A stretch of 25,385 nt of DNA from Selenomonadaceae bacterium UBA3796 (GTDB lineage: Bacteria; Bacillota; Negativicutes; Selenomonadales; Selenomonadaceae), in NCBI GenBank assembly GCA_002369175.1, contig DFES01000022.1, positions 1 through 25,385 on the forward strand, in the 5' to 3' direction. A program made the translations under genes and the position numbers. A model generated the notes under the pieces. That model was not told where the DNA came from, did no database searches, and saw nothing but the letters and a program-made list of their open reading frames with translations. Positions 15,483 to 23,340 of this stretch are shown here, in pieces; positions within the stretch are counted from its first letter, which is position 1, and each line of letters begins with the position of its first letter.

Positions 15483-16451
15483 ATGATAAAAGAAAAAGCT
15501 GCGGCAGCCTTAAAGATCGAGGCAGAGGCGGTGGAGAACCTCATTTCCCGCATTGATGACGAGTTTGAGCGGGCAGTGCGATGCATTCTGGACTGCAAGG
15601 CTCGGGTGGTCATCACAGGCATGGGAAAATCCGGGCACATCGGGCAGAAGATTGCTGCAACCCTGGCCAGTACGGGGACACCTTCCTTTTTTATGCATCC
15701 GGCAGAGGCTTTTCACGGAGATCTTGGCATGGTGACGGAAAAGGACGTGGTCATCGCCATATCCAACAGCGGGGAATCCTCGGAAATCGTGAACATCCTG
15801 CCCATCATCCGGCGCATCGGTGCAACCATCATCGCCATGTGCGGCCGCAGGGAATCCTCTCTGGGGAAGTACAGTGATTATTTTGTGGATATCAGCGTGG
15901 AGCGGGAGGCATGTCCTTTGGGACTTGCACCCACCGCCAGCACGACTGCGACATTGGCCATGGGGGATGCGATTGCCATGGCTCTCATGGAAGCCAGGAA
16001 TTTTACCTCCCAGGACTTTGCCATGTTCCATCCGGGCGGGGCGCTGGGAAGAAAGCTCCTTCTTACGGTGAGGAATGTCATGCATACGGGAGAGGACAAC
16101 CCCATTGTAGAGATCGGAAAAACCGCGAAGGATGCTTTGTTTGTCATGACGGACAAAGGACTTGGCGCGGCTTCCGTAGTGGACAAAAATGGAAAGTTTA
16201 TCGGTCTCGTCACCGATGGTATCATCCGCAGGGCTTTGGGAAAGGACAACAATTTCCTCGACGAGCCGGTGGAACACATCATGTTCGAGCATCCTTTGAT
16301 CATTGCGCCGGACAAGCTGGCGGCAGAGGCACTGTCTGTCATGGAGAAGCACAGGCCGCGTCCTGTTACGGTGCTGCCCGTCATCGACGGGGAGAACAAT
16401 CCGGTGGGAATTGTCCACTTGACGGATCTTCTGCGGCAGGGAGTGGTGTAA
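15483..16451 (+). CDS. kdsD: Arabinose 5-phosphate isomerase KdsD/KpsF
   Basis: This enzyme converts ribulose 5-phosphate to arabinose 5-phosphate, the KdsA substrate. From ATG 15483 the protein has 322 residues, matching KdsD/KpsF (about 325). The SIS domain (about 35-170) carries VVITGMGKSGHIGQKIA (42-58), SNSGESSE (94-101) and the active-site region FHPGGALGRKLL (182-193). Two CBS domains follow (about 198-253 and 263-320), the usual regulatory module. GGGGAG at 15470-15475 supports this start; the frame is open to 15429 but that would overlap kdsA. kdsC starts one base after the stop. Confidence 0.96.
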   Translation: MIKEKAAAALKIEAEAVENLISRIDDEFERAVRCILDCKARVVITGMGKSGHIGQKIAATLASTGTPSFFMHPAEAFHGDLGMVTEKDVVIAISNSGESSEIVNILPIIRRIGATIIAMCGRRESSLGKYSDYFVDISVEREACPLGLAPTASTTATLAMGDAIAMALMEARNFTSQDFAMFHPGGALGRKLLLTVRNVMHTGEDNPIVEIGKTAKDALFVMTDKGLGAASVVDKNGKFIGLVTDGIIRRALGKDNNFLDEPVEHIMFEHPLIIAPDKLAAEALSVMEKHRPRPVTVLPVIDGENNPVGIVHLTDLLRQGVV

Positions 16452-16452
16452 T

Positions 16453-17013
16453 ATGGAGCAAATGTCAGAAGCACTGGAACGTGCCGGGAAGATCCGGCTT
16501 GTCGTATTCGATGTTGACGGCGTTCTTACGGATGGCGGCATTTACATCGGTCGGGAAGGGGAGCTCTACAAATCCTTTTTCTGCAGGGATGGTCTCGGAA
16601 TTTCCCTTGCCCGTCAAAATGGATTGACAACTGCCGTCATTACGGGGAGGAAATCTCCGCATGTGGAGACCCGGTGCCGGGAACTCCACATAGATGCCGT
16701 GTGGCAGGGGTGTATGGACAAGAGGGTAGCCTATCGAGAACTCAAGGAGAAATTCGGAATGGAAGATGATGACATCGCCTATATCGGTGATGACCTCATT
16801 GACCTTCCCATCATGGTTCAGGTCGGATTTGCGGCAGCGGTGGCTGATGCAGCTCCGGAGGTAAAGCGGGTGGCTCATGTGGTTTCCGGGTTTTCCGGTG
16901 GCAGAGGCGCAGTGCGGGAAATATTGGAATTCCTACTGAAAGCCCAGGGGAAGTGGGAAGGCATCGTATCCGGTTTCCTGCAGCCCCGCTCCATTGAGAA
17001 TTTGGGACAGTAG
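16453..17013 (+). CDS. kdsC: 3-deoxy-manno-octulosonate-8-phosphatase KdsC
   Basis: KdsC removes the phosphate from Kdo 8-phosphate, giving free Kdo for KdsB. It is a HAD-superfamily phosphatase without a cap domain and forms tetramers in known cases. The 186 residues contain motif I FDVDGVLTDG (19-28) with nucleophile Asp20 and acid Asp22, motif II ITGRKS (63-68), Lys90 (motif III), and motif IV GDDLIDLPIM (112-121). The C-terminal GGRGAVREILE, whose Gly-rich tail enters a neighbouring active site in known KdsC, is present. Length equals the E. coli enzyme (188). It completes the kdsB-A-D-C set. Confidence 0.96.
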   Translation: MEQMSEALERAGKIRLVVFDVDGVLTDGGIYIGREGELYKSFFCRDGLGISLARQNGLTTAVITGRKSPHVETRCRELHIDAVWQGCMDKRVAYRELKEKFGMEDDDIAYIGDDLIDLPIMVQVGFAAAVADAAPEVKRVAHVVSGFSGGRGAVREILEFLLKAQGKWEGIVSGFLQPRSIENLGQ

Positions 17014-17042
17014 GGGGTTGTTCCCAGGGAGGAAGACGTTTC

Positions 17043-17957
17043 ATGCTATATAAGACGTTGATGTTCATGAGCTGGTGCGTAAGGCATACGCCTTACTGCC
17101 TGCTCATGGGAATCGGCAGGGTATTGGGGAACCTTTATTATCTGATGGTCAAGAAGCAGAGGAACCGCGCGATTGAGCAGATGATGCTCTCATTGAAACT
17201 CCCCGAAAACGAAGTGAGGAATCTCGTGCGGGAATCCTTTGTGAATCTTGCGCGCAATATGCTGGAAATCCTCTACATGCCGAATTTGAACGCGCAAAAT
17301 CTTCATGAATACATCGAAATGGATCATTTTGAGAGGATAAAGGCCGCTCATGAGGAGGGGCGGGGGATTGTGGTGATCACCGGACATATCGGGACATGGG
17401 AATGGATGTCTGCAGCCATGGCTCTGAGCAATATTCCGACGACGGCAATCGCAAAGCCTCAGCCCAATCTGGATTACACGAAAGCTCTGGATGATCTCAG
17501 AGCCATGGTGCATGTGGAGATTTTCTCCAGAGGTACCAGCGAGCTTCTGGCTGCGGGTCGCGCACTCAAGAAGGGGAAGATTCTGGGATTCCTGATGGAT
17601 CAGGATGCAGGCCCCGGGGGAGCCTTCATGGATTTTTTGGGGAGAACGGCATCCACTCCTATGGGGGCGGCAGTCTTCGCCAGGAAATTCGGGTCTCCGG
17701 TGGTCCCCATGTTCATTTTGCGGCAGAAAAGCGGGAAGCACAGGATCGTCATTGGCGAAATCATGCGGTATGAGGATACCGGAGACACGGACAGGGATCT
17801 TTTTGCATTCACGGAGAAGATGACGCGCATTATCGACGGCATCATACGGGAGAATCCCACGCAGTGGATTTGGTTCCAGAAGCGTTGGAATACAGCGCCG
17901 GACCAGCAGAAAAAGAATAAGCACCACACGGTGACATCAAAGGAGCAGGGAGCATGA
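17043..17957 (+). CDS. LpxL/HtrB-family lipid A late acyltransferase (second copy)
   Basis: The 304 residues belong to the same family as the protein at 4351. The catalytic motif is HIGTWE (His115, Glu120), followed by FLMDQDAGPGG (183-193) and the C-terminal WIWFQKRWN. An N-terminal hydrophobic segment (about 5-36) is the likely membrane anchor, and a Lys/Gln-rich tail follows the core. AGGGAGGAAG precedes the ATG. Coming after the Kdo genes, it may need Kdo-lipid IVA as acceptor, as E. coli LpxL does, but this is inference. The stop overlaps lptC (ATGA). Confidence 0.91.
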   Translation: MLYKTLMFMSWCVRHTPYCLLMGIGRVLGNLYYLMVKKQRNRAIEQMMLSLKLPENEVRNLVRESFVNLARNMLEILYMPNLNAQNLHEYIEMDHFERIKAAHEEGRGIVVITGHIGTWEWMSAAMALSNIPTTAIAKPQPNLDYTKALDDLRAMVHVEIFSRGTSELLAAGRALKKGKILGFLMDQDAGPGGAFMDFLGRTASTPMGAAVFARKFGSPVVPMFILRQKSGKHRIVIGEIMRYEDTGDTDRDLFAFTEKMTRIIDGIIRENPTQWIWFQKRWNTAPDQQKKNKHHTVTSKEQGA

Positions 17958-18511
17958 GTGCAAAGGGGAAAATTTTTATATGCATGGGAATCCTGCTCTT
18001 TCTCGCACTTGTCACATGGGTGGTTCGTTCCATTCCGGAGCCACCGAAACCGGTGGAGCCCGCTGAAGGACCGCGCCTCATGACCTATGAGGGCAATGTT
18101 CTGAGCGCGGAAAAGGATGGCAGGAAGCAGTGGGAGCTTTCTGCGGATCAGATCTCTGTTGATGTGGATACACAGAACGCCGAAATGACAAAGATCACGG
18201 GCAAATTCTACAGCGAGGATGATCGGATCGTGACACTCACGTCGGATCATGGTTTCTACAACCAGTCGACGAAGGATATTGCGGTGGATGGCAATGTGAA
18301 GGTCACGAATACGGACGGAGCCGAACTCAACTGTCAGAAACTCAGCTGGATTGCGGAGAAGGAAATGATGGTGGCAGAAGGAGATGCCCATGTGAAAAAG
18401 GAGGATATGCGCGCCCATGGCGACCGCATAGAGAGCACGGACGGTTTCAACCGCGTCAAGATCATAGGAAAGGCGCATATTGAAAAAGGAGCGAAGAGTG
18501 AGAATGAATAG
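17954..18511 (+). CDS. lptC: LPS export protein LptC
   Basis: LptC is the bitopic membrane protein that passes LPS from the LptB2FG transporter to LptA. The 185 residues (E. coli 191) have one transmembrane segment (about 6-25), a Pro-rich linker (28-40) and a single OstA-like beta-jellyroll domain (about 42-178). That domain shows repeating strands such as GNVLSAEKDGRKQWELSADQ, ITGKFY, GNVKVTNTDGAELNCQKLSW and AEGDAHVKKEDMRAHGD. Sequence divergence is normal for the family; position before lptA and lptB makes the call firm. Confidence 0.92.
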   Translation: MSAKGKIFICMGILLFLALVTWVVRSIPEPPKPVEPAEGPRLMTYEGNVLSAEKDGRKQWELSADQISVDVDTQNAEMTKITGKFYSEDDRIVTLTSDHGFYNQSTKDIAVDGNVKVTNTDGAELNCQKLSWIAEKEMMVAEGDAHVKKEDMRAHGDRIESTDGFNRVKIIGKAHIEKGAKSENE

Positions 18512-19229
18512 GATGAAAAAGCTCTTGGCAGCAGTATCGATTGCAGCAGTTTTCGCAGCAGGGGGACAGCAGTCCGAAATGATTTTTGCCGCACCCCAGG
18601 GAAATGAAGCAAAATCCGGCAATAGCGAGCCTGCCTCCCTGGATGCGGATACCGTGGAATATGATATGAAAACGGGAATTGTCACAGCAGAGGGCAATGT
18701 GCTCATGAAGCGAGGCATTTCCCGTGTGGCCGGAGCCAGGGCAAATTACAATACCAATACCCAGGAGGGCATGGTGGAAGGGAATGTCATCGCTGTCCGC
18801 GAGGATATGCGCATTACCTGCGACAAGATAACGACCGATGGCCCGGATCACATGCTGGCGATAGGAAATGTTCACGGAACACAGCAGGACAAGTCCTTCT
18901 CCGGAGAGACCGTGGAGTACTTTCCGAATCAGAACGAGTATGTGCGAATTCCTACGGGGGGCGTCGTCAGCAGCAAAGACGGCACGTTCACGGCGGATTT
19001 CATGGAAGGCTGGCTGGGAGAGGAGCATTATGTAGGCATTGGGAATGCTCATCTCGTGAGCCCGCCGAAGGATCTGGAGGCCGCAGGCGACCGGGTGGAT
19101 TACTTCGGCAAGACCGAGGGCAAGGCCATCCTTACGGGGAATGCATGGGCAATCCAGGACAACAACATGGTGCGGGGCAATCGCTTGACGATTTACCTTG
19201 CACAAGATGGCACAACTAAGGTAAAATAA
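18498..19229 (+). CDS. lptA: LPS export periplasmic protein LptA
   Basis: LptA forms the periplasmic bridge that carries LPS to the outer membrane. I choose GTG 18498 (243 residues) because AAGGAG at 18485-18490 lies seven bases upstream; ATG 18504 and ATG 18513 are alternatives, and TTG 18480 is less likely. The start overlaps the end of lptC. A signal peptide (RMKKLLAAVSIAAVFAAGG) is evident. The mature part has repeating OstA strands: TVEYDMKTGIVTAEGNV, ARANYNTNTQEGMVEGNV, CDKITTDGPDHMLAIGNVHG and DRVDYFGKTEGKAILTGNA. It is longer than E. coli LptA (185 residues) and may form a longer bridge unit. Confidence 0.92.
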   Translation: MRMNRMKKLLAAVSIAAVFAAGGQQSEMIFAAPQGNEAKSGNSEPASLDADTVEYDMKTGIVTAEGNVLMKRGISRVAGARANYNTNTQEGMVEGNVIAVREDMRITCDKITTDGPDHMLAIGNVHGTQQDKSFSGETVEYFPNQNEYVRIPTGGVVSSKDGTFTADFMEGWLGEEHYVGIGNAHLVSPPKDLEAAGDRVDYFGKTEGKAILTGNAWAIQDNNMVRGNRLTIYLAQDGTTKVK

Positions 19230-19268
19230 AAAAATAAATCTAGAGAAGTAGGTTTGGGGGTTGTTGCC

Positions 19269-19988
19269 TTGCACATTGAAGCAAAGAATCTTGTCAAGAA
19301 CTTCAGCCGGCGCACAGTGGTGAACCGTGTGTCTTTGCGTGTGGAAAAAGGAGAGATTGTGGGACTCCTGGGGCCCAATGGCGCTGGAAAGACGACAACC
19401 TTCTACATGATTGTCGGATTGGAGCATCCCACCTCAGGGGAAGTCTTTCTCTCCGATATCAACATTGCCGGTATGCCCATGCACCGCCGGGCGGCTCTTG
19501 GAATCAGCTATCTTGCCCAGGAGGCCTCCATTTTCCGCAAGCTCACCGTGGAGGAGAACATCATGGCCATATTGGAGACCACGAATCTTTCCAAAGCGGA
19601 GCAGAAGAACAAGTACGAAGAACTTCTGGCGGAGTTTCATATCGGCCATGTGCGGGATCGCAAGGGAACAGAGCTTTCCGGCGGCGAGCGGCGCAGGGTG
19701 GAAATCGCCAGGTGCCTCGCCCTGGAGCCACAGTTCATCCTCCTGGATGAGCCGTTCGCGGGCGTTGATCCACTGGCAGTGGCAGATATTCAGGAGATCA
19801 TCCAGTACCTTCGACAGCGGGGGATGGGCATACTCATTACGGATCACAATGTGCGTGAGACCCTGCAGATTGTGGACCGAGCCTATATCCTGAACAACGG
19901 GGAGATCCTGCTGGAAGGAGACAGCGCTACCATTGCAAACAGTCCCGTGGCGAGAAAATTCTATCTGGGAGATAACTTTAGGTTGTGA
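19269..19988 (+). CDS. lptB: LPS export ABC transporter ATP-binding protein LptB
   Basis: LptB is the cytoplasmic ATPase of the LptB2FGC complex that extracts LPS from the inner membrane. From TTG 19269 it has 239 residues (E. coli 241), with GGGGG eight bases upstream; an in-frame TTG at 19254 would add five residues. Motifs are Walker A GPNGAGKT (35-42), Q-loop Gln84, signature LSGGE (136-140), Walker B FILLDEP (156-162) and switch His193 in ITDHNVRETL. The segment VGLLGPNGAGKTTTFYMIVGL and the ending SPVARKFYLGDNFRL are specific to LptB. A short A-rich stretch separates it from lptA. Confidence 0.97.
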   Translation: MHIEAKNLVKNFSRRTVVNRVSLRVEKGEIVGLLGPNGAGKTTTFYMIVGLEHPTSGEVFLSDINIAGMPMHRRAALGISYLAQEASIFRKLTVEENIMAILETTNLSKAEQKNKYEELLAEFHIGHVRDRKGTELSGGERRRVEIARCLALEPQFILLDEPFAGVDPLAVADIQEIIQYLRQRGMGILITDHNVRETLQIVDRAYILNNGEILLEGDSATIANSPVARKFYLGDNFRL

Positions 19989-20000
19989 GGAGATAAACCG

Positions 20001-21095
20001 ATGCGCATTCGAATCTTGGACAAGTATATATTCCGGGAAGTTACGATGACCTTCATATTTGGCATTTGCGCGTTCTCGGCGGTGTTCATCGGCTCGGGAA
20101 CGCTTTTCCGCATTGCTCAGTACATTACGGATTATGGGGCATCCCTTCAGTCCGTGATGAAGATTTTCGTGCTGGGGCTGCCGGGCATCATTATATGGAC
20201 GTTTCCCATGTCCATGCTCCTGGCGGTTCTTCTGACCTTCGGACGTCTTTCCGGCTCCAGTGAGATCACGGCCATGAAGTCCTGCGGTATCGGCTTTTCC
20301 CGTATTGCGGCTCCGGCCATTATCCTGGGCTTTTGTGTGAGCATCTTTGCCATTGCTTTCAACGAGTATGTGGTTCCTTGGGCAAACTCGGCCTACAGCA
20401 ATGTGCTTTATTATGAGATAAAACACAACACGACGCCGAGATCCCAGGAGCATATCATTCTCAAGGATATTCAGGACGGCAAGATCAAGCAGCTCGTTTA
20501 TGCCCGCAGGTACGATGCAGATACACAGTCCATGCTGAGTGTCACAATGCAGGACTATGACAAGGAGGGAAGGATTGCCCATGTGGAGAGGGCAGAATAT
20601 GCCACGTGGGATGGGAAGTCCTGGACCCTCCATGACGGGATCCTCTATGATGTGACGGATGGAAAGAGCGAGCACAGCATGCGCTTTGATACGCAGGTGC
20701 TGCCCATTGATACGAGCCCTACACAGATCGTGAGGGAGCAGAAGAAACCGGAAGAGCTCACGATGAAGGAACTGAAAGAGCAGATCAGCATCATGGCAAC
20801 TCAGTTTGTTGACACGAACAAATTGGAAGCGGAACTCTATCAGCGGGTCACCGTTCCCATGGCAAGTCTGATTTTTGCTCTCATTGGTGTGCCTTTGGGG
20901 CTTCAGCCGACACGCAACAGTTCCTCCAAGGGCTTTGCCATGAGTGTTATCATCATTTTCCTGTATTATGCAGTGATGACCATGGCCAATGCCATTGCCA
21001 GGGGCGGGATCATGCCTCCCCTGATTGCAGTCTGGATTCCGAATATCATTGGATTCATTGCAGGAATGGTTCTCATACGGAAGGCATCAAGATAA
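20001..21095 (+). CDS. lptF/G: LptF/LptG-family LPS export permease
   Basis: This YjgP/YjgQ-family permease partners with LptB to extract LPS. The 364 residues show three N-terminal transmembrane helices (about 14-36, 53-80, 102-122), a periplasmic beta-jellyroll region (about 130-270), and three C-terminal helices (about 288-306, 313-332, 338-358). The coupling-helix region GRLSGSSEITAMKSCGIG (81-98) and VPLGLQPTRNSSSKGFA are family signatures. GAGGAG precedes the ATG, 12 bases after lptB. Proteobacteria have a separate LptF and LptG; only one family member is present here, so it may pair with itself or with a protein encoded elsewhere. Confidence 0.94.
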   Translation: MRIRILDKYIFREVTMTFIFGICAFSAVFIGSGTLFRIAQYITDYGASLQSVMKIFVLGLPGIIIWTFPMSMLLAVLLTFGRLSGSSEITAMKSCGIGFSRIAAPAIILGFCVSIFAIAFNEYVVPWANSAYSNVLYYEIKHNTTPRSQEHIILKDIQDGKIKQLVYARRYDADTQSMLSVTMQDYDKEGRIAHVERAEYATWDGKSWTLHDGILYDVTDGKSEHSMRFDTQVLPIDTSPTQIVREQKKPEELTMKELKEQISIMATQFVDTNKLEAELYQRVTVPMASLIFALIGVPLGLQPTRNSSSKGFAMSVIIIFLYYAVMTMANAIARGGIMPPLIAVWIPNIIGFIAGMVLIRKASR

Positions 21096-21131
21096 GTTCT
21101 ATCTCTTAACGGAAAGGTGGTATGGCGAACG

Positions 21132-22355
21132 ATGTATGGCGTTCTGCTCATTGGTGTTCTCATCATAACAGGTGGGGGGATTGCTTTTATTGGCGACCGT
21201 CTCGGCACGAAGGTCGGGAAAAAGAGGCTTTCCATTTTCGGGTTGCGTCCCCGTCATACATCGATGATCGTCACGATTTTTACCGGTATATGCATTACGA
21301 CACTGACCTTTGGCGTCATGGCGGCGGCATCGGAGAATGTGCGCACGGCACTTTTTGGCATGGAGGAACTCAACCGCAACATGCAGGAGACGAGCCGCAA
21401 TCTGGAGCAGGCAATGTCGGATCTCGCGGTGGCTCAGAAGGAGCAGGAAGCAGCGAATGAGGCGCTTTCCAAGTCCAAGGATGAGGTGTCGAAACTCCAG
21501 AAGCAGCAGAAGGAGCTGGAGGAGGAATCCAAGAGACTCCAGGAGGGGAACCGGCTTCTTGAAGTTGCCAAGGAGAATTTGACCCGGCGCAATGATGAGC
21601 TTTCCCGGCACAATGAGGAACTGGTTGTGAAAAATGAGCAGTTGGAGCAGTCCAATGAGACCCTCTCTTCGAACAACCGGGTGCTCTCCGATACCAACCG
21701 GCGTCTGGAACAGCAGACGGATGCTCTCAAGAAAGGACTTATCACCATACGGGAAGGGGATATTGTCTTCCGTGCCAATGAGATCATTGCAAGTGGTGTG
21801 ATTCAGGGAGGGCGTTCCAAGGAAGAAGTTGCTCAGGACTTTGCGGCCTTGGCAAATCTGGCCAGCCGCAATATTTCCGAGCGTCTTGGCATCAATGTGA
21901 GCGACAGCGATATATGGATCTACCAGCCGGAATACGAGGCGGCAGTCGAGGAAATCGCAAAGAATCCCAAGGATTCCATTGTGCGGATCATGTCGGCAGG
22001 CAATCTCGTCCGGGGCGAACCCGTCAGGGCAAGCCTGCAGGTCTATCCCAACAGTGTCATCTATGCAAAAGACGAGTTCATCATTGCCCGCACCTATGAG
22101 ATTCAGAATGGGGATGATGCGGAGAGCATCCTTCTGGACTTCCTGCAGGAGGTCAACGCCGAGGCAGTGGGCAAGGGAATCCTTTCGGATCCCATCCGGG
22201 GTTCCGTCGGTGTCATGGAGGGTGACCAGTTCTACAGCCTCGTGGAGGCGCTGATGCCGCTGCGCGGCAGCGTGGTCTTTTCCGCTTATGCGCGCTCAAA
22301 GACAGATGCCTTGGGTCCGCTGCGCCTCAATGTGAAGATGGAGCGGGCGGAATGA
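21132..22355 (+). CDS. DUF3084 membrane protein with long coiled coil
   Basis: The protein has 407 residues from ATG 21132; a GTG at 21117 would add five, but AAAGGTGG at 21113-21120 fits the ATG better. Two transmembrane segments (about 3-20 and 45-65) flank a short conserved basic segment, GDRLGTKVGKKRLSIFGLRPRH. The second ends near AAASENVRTALFGMEEL, the hallmark of DUF3084. A coiled coil covers about 75-205 (repeats of L, E, N and Q, including several NxxL blocks), followed by a folded C-terminal domain rich in strands (about 215-400). The function is unknown to me. It directly follows the Lpt genes (36 bases) and is translationally coupled to the next gene (ATGA), so a role in envelope biogenesis is an inference. 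Confidence 0.85.
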   Translation: MYGVLLIGVLIITGGGIAFIGDRLGTKVGKKRLSIFGLRPRHTSMIVTIFTGICITTLTFGVMAAASENVRTALFGMEELNRNMQETSRNLEQAMSDLAVAQKEQEAANEALSKSKDEVSKLQKQQKELEEESKRLQEGNRLLEVAKENLTRRNDELSRHNEELVVKNEQLEQSNETLSSNNRVLSDTNRRLEQQTDALKKGLITIREGDIVFRANEIIASGVIQGGRSKEEVAQDFAALANLASRNISERLGINVSDSDIWIYQPEYEAAVEEIAKNPKDSIVRIMSAGNLVRGEPVRASLQVYPNSVIYAKDEFIIARTYEIQNGDDAESILLDFLQEVNAEAVGKGILSDPIRGSVGVMEGDQFYSLVEALMPLRGSVVFSAYARSKTDALGPLRLNVKMERAE

Positions 22356-22783
22356 ATGTAGCGGCACTGGATCCCGGCAGGGATAAATGCGGTCTTGCTG
22401 TTTTGTCGGGAGATGGAAACATTCTCCTGCAAAAAGTGATTGACACGGGGCATTTGGAAGAGGAAGTGGAGGAAGCGGTCATCCTCCACCGTCCCGAGTT
22501 CCTCCTTTTGGGCAACGGAACCACGAGCAAGGCGGCAGAGAATCGCATCCGGCGGGCTCTGCCGCATCTTCGCGTCATGGTGGTGGATGAATACCGCACA
22601 ACGGAGCAGGCGAGAAAGGAATACTGGAAAGTGCATCCCCCGCAGGGGCTCTGGCGGTTTGTGCCGACGAGCATGCAGGTTCCCGATGTTCCTGTAGATG
22701 ACTTCGTTGCAGTGCTTCTGGCCAGGCGGTATTTGGAACAATCGGGGAAACATCCGACGGAGAAAGGTAGAGGAAAAGGATGA
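22352..22783 (+). CDS. YqgF-like RNase H-fold protein
   Basis: This 143-residue protein resembles the YqgF/RuvX family of RNase H-fold nucleases. AALDPGRDKCGLAVL (4-18) matches the DxGxxxxGxA strand with Asp7. VVDEYRTTEQAR (77-88) matches the DERxTT block, and VDDFVAVLLARRYLE (115-129) matches the C-terminal Asp-containing helix with Asp116/Asp117. It is a divergent member; the usual pre-16S rRNA processing nuclease may be encoded elsewhere. It overlaps both neighbours by ATGA, so it is made with the DUF3084 protein and the dCMP deaminase. Nuclease activity is inferred from residues only. Confidence 0.72.
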   Translation: MNVAALDPGRDKCGLAVLSGDGNILLQKVIDTGHLEEEVEEAVILHRPEFLLLGNGTTSKAAENRIRRALPHLRVMVVDEYRTTEQARKEYWKVHPPQGLWRFVPTSMQVPDVPVDDFVAVLLARRYLEQSGKHPTEKGRGKG

Positions 22784-23241
22784 AGGGGAAACAGCAGCGT
22801 CCGGACTGGACAGAATATTTTCTTGATATCGCCAAAGCCGTGGGCCGGAGGGCTACATGCCTTCGCCGCCGTTACGGAGCGATCATCGTGAAGGATAGGA
22901 TCATCATCAGCACCGGATACAACGGCGCTCCGCGGGGAGAGGAAAACTGCATCGATACGGGCATTTGCGAGCGGGAACGCCTCCATGTGCCAAAGGGGCA
23001 GAATTATGAGCTCTGTGTGGCAGTTCACGCGGAGCAGAATGCCATCATCAATGCAGATCCCATTCGGATGCAGGGCGCGACGATATACATCGTTGGATTC
23101 AACGCAGACGGGTCTCTTGCATCCGGAAAACCATGCCTTCTCTGTCGGCGCATGCTCCGCAATGCCCAGCTTGCCAAAGTCGTCTATCTGGAGACAGACG
23201 GCAGTGTGGTGGAATGCTGTCCGGACGAAATACATGACTGA
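22780..23241 (+). CDS. Deoxycytidylate (dCMP) deaminase, ComEB-like
   Basis: dCMP deaminase converts dCMP to dUMP for dTTP synthesis, using zinc. The 153 residues contain the zinc/catalytic HAE motif in CVAVHAEQNAI (His83, Glu85) and the PCLLC motif (Cys119, Cys122). The N-terminal block YGAIIVKDRIIISTGYNGAPRG (32-53) is typical of dCMP rather than cytidine deaminases. An additional Cys-containing segment (EENCIDTGICER) is common in the ComEB group. AGAGGAAAAGG precedes the ATG, which overlaps the preceding gene. It has no evident link to LPS synthesis. Confidence 0.94.
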   Translation: MKGKQQRPDWTEYFLDIAKAVGRRATCLRRRYGAIIVKDRIIISTGYNGAPRGEENCIDTGICERERLHVPKGQNYELCVAVHAEQNAIINADPIRMQGATIYIVGFNADGSLASGKPCLLCRRMLRNAQLAKVVYLETDGSVVECCPDEIHD

Positions 23242-23271
23242 AGGATGGAAGAAAATATGTCCTTTTTCTCG

Positions 23272-23300
23272 TTGACACTGCTTATGGGCTGTTGTAAAAT
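23272..23300 (+). promoter_or_regulatory. Near-consensus sigma-A promoter upstream of the WecA/TagO-type gene
   Basis: A perfect TTGACA at 23272-23277 and TAAAAT at 23295-23300 are 17 bases apart, in the 99-base gap after the dCMP deaminase gene. Transcription would start near 23307, 34 bases before the ATG. It is the strongest promoter match seen in the window and marks a new transcription unit. Confidence 0.75.
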
Positions 23301-23340
23301 GAGTTAGACTTTGAACCTGTATTAAAGGAGTGCGACGAAT

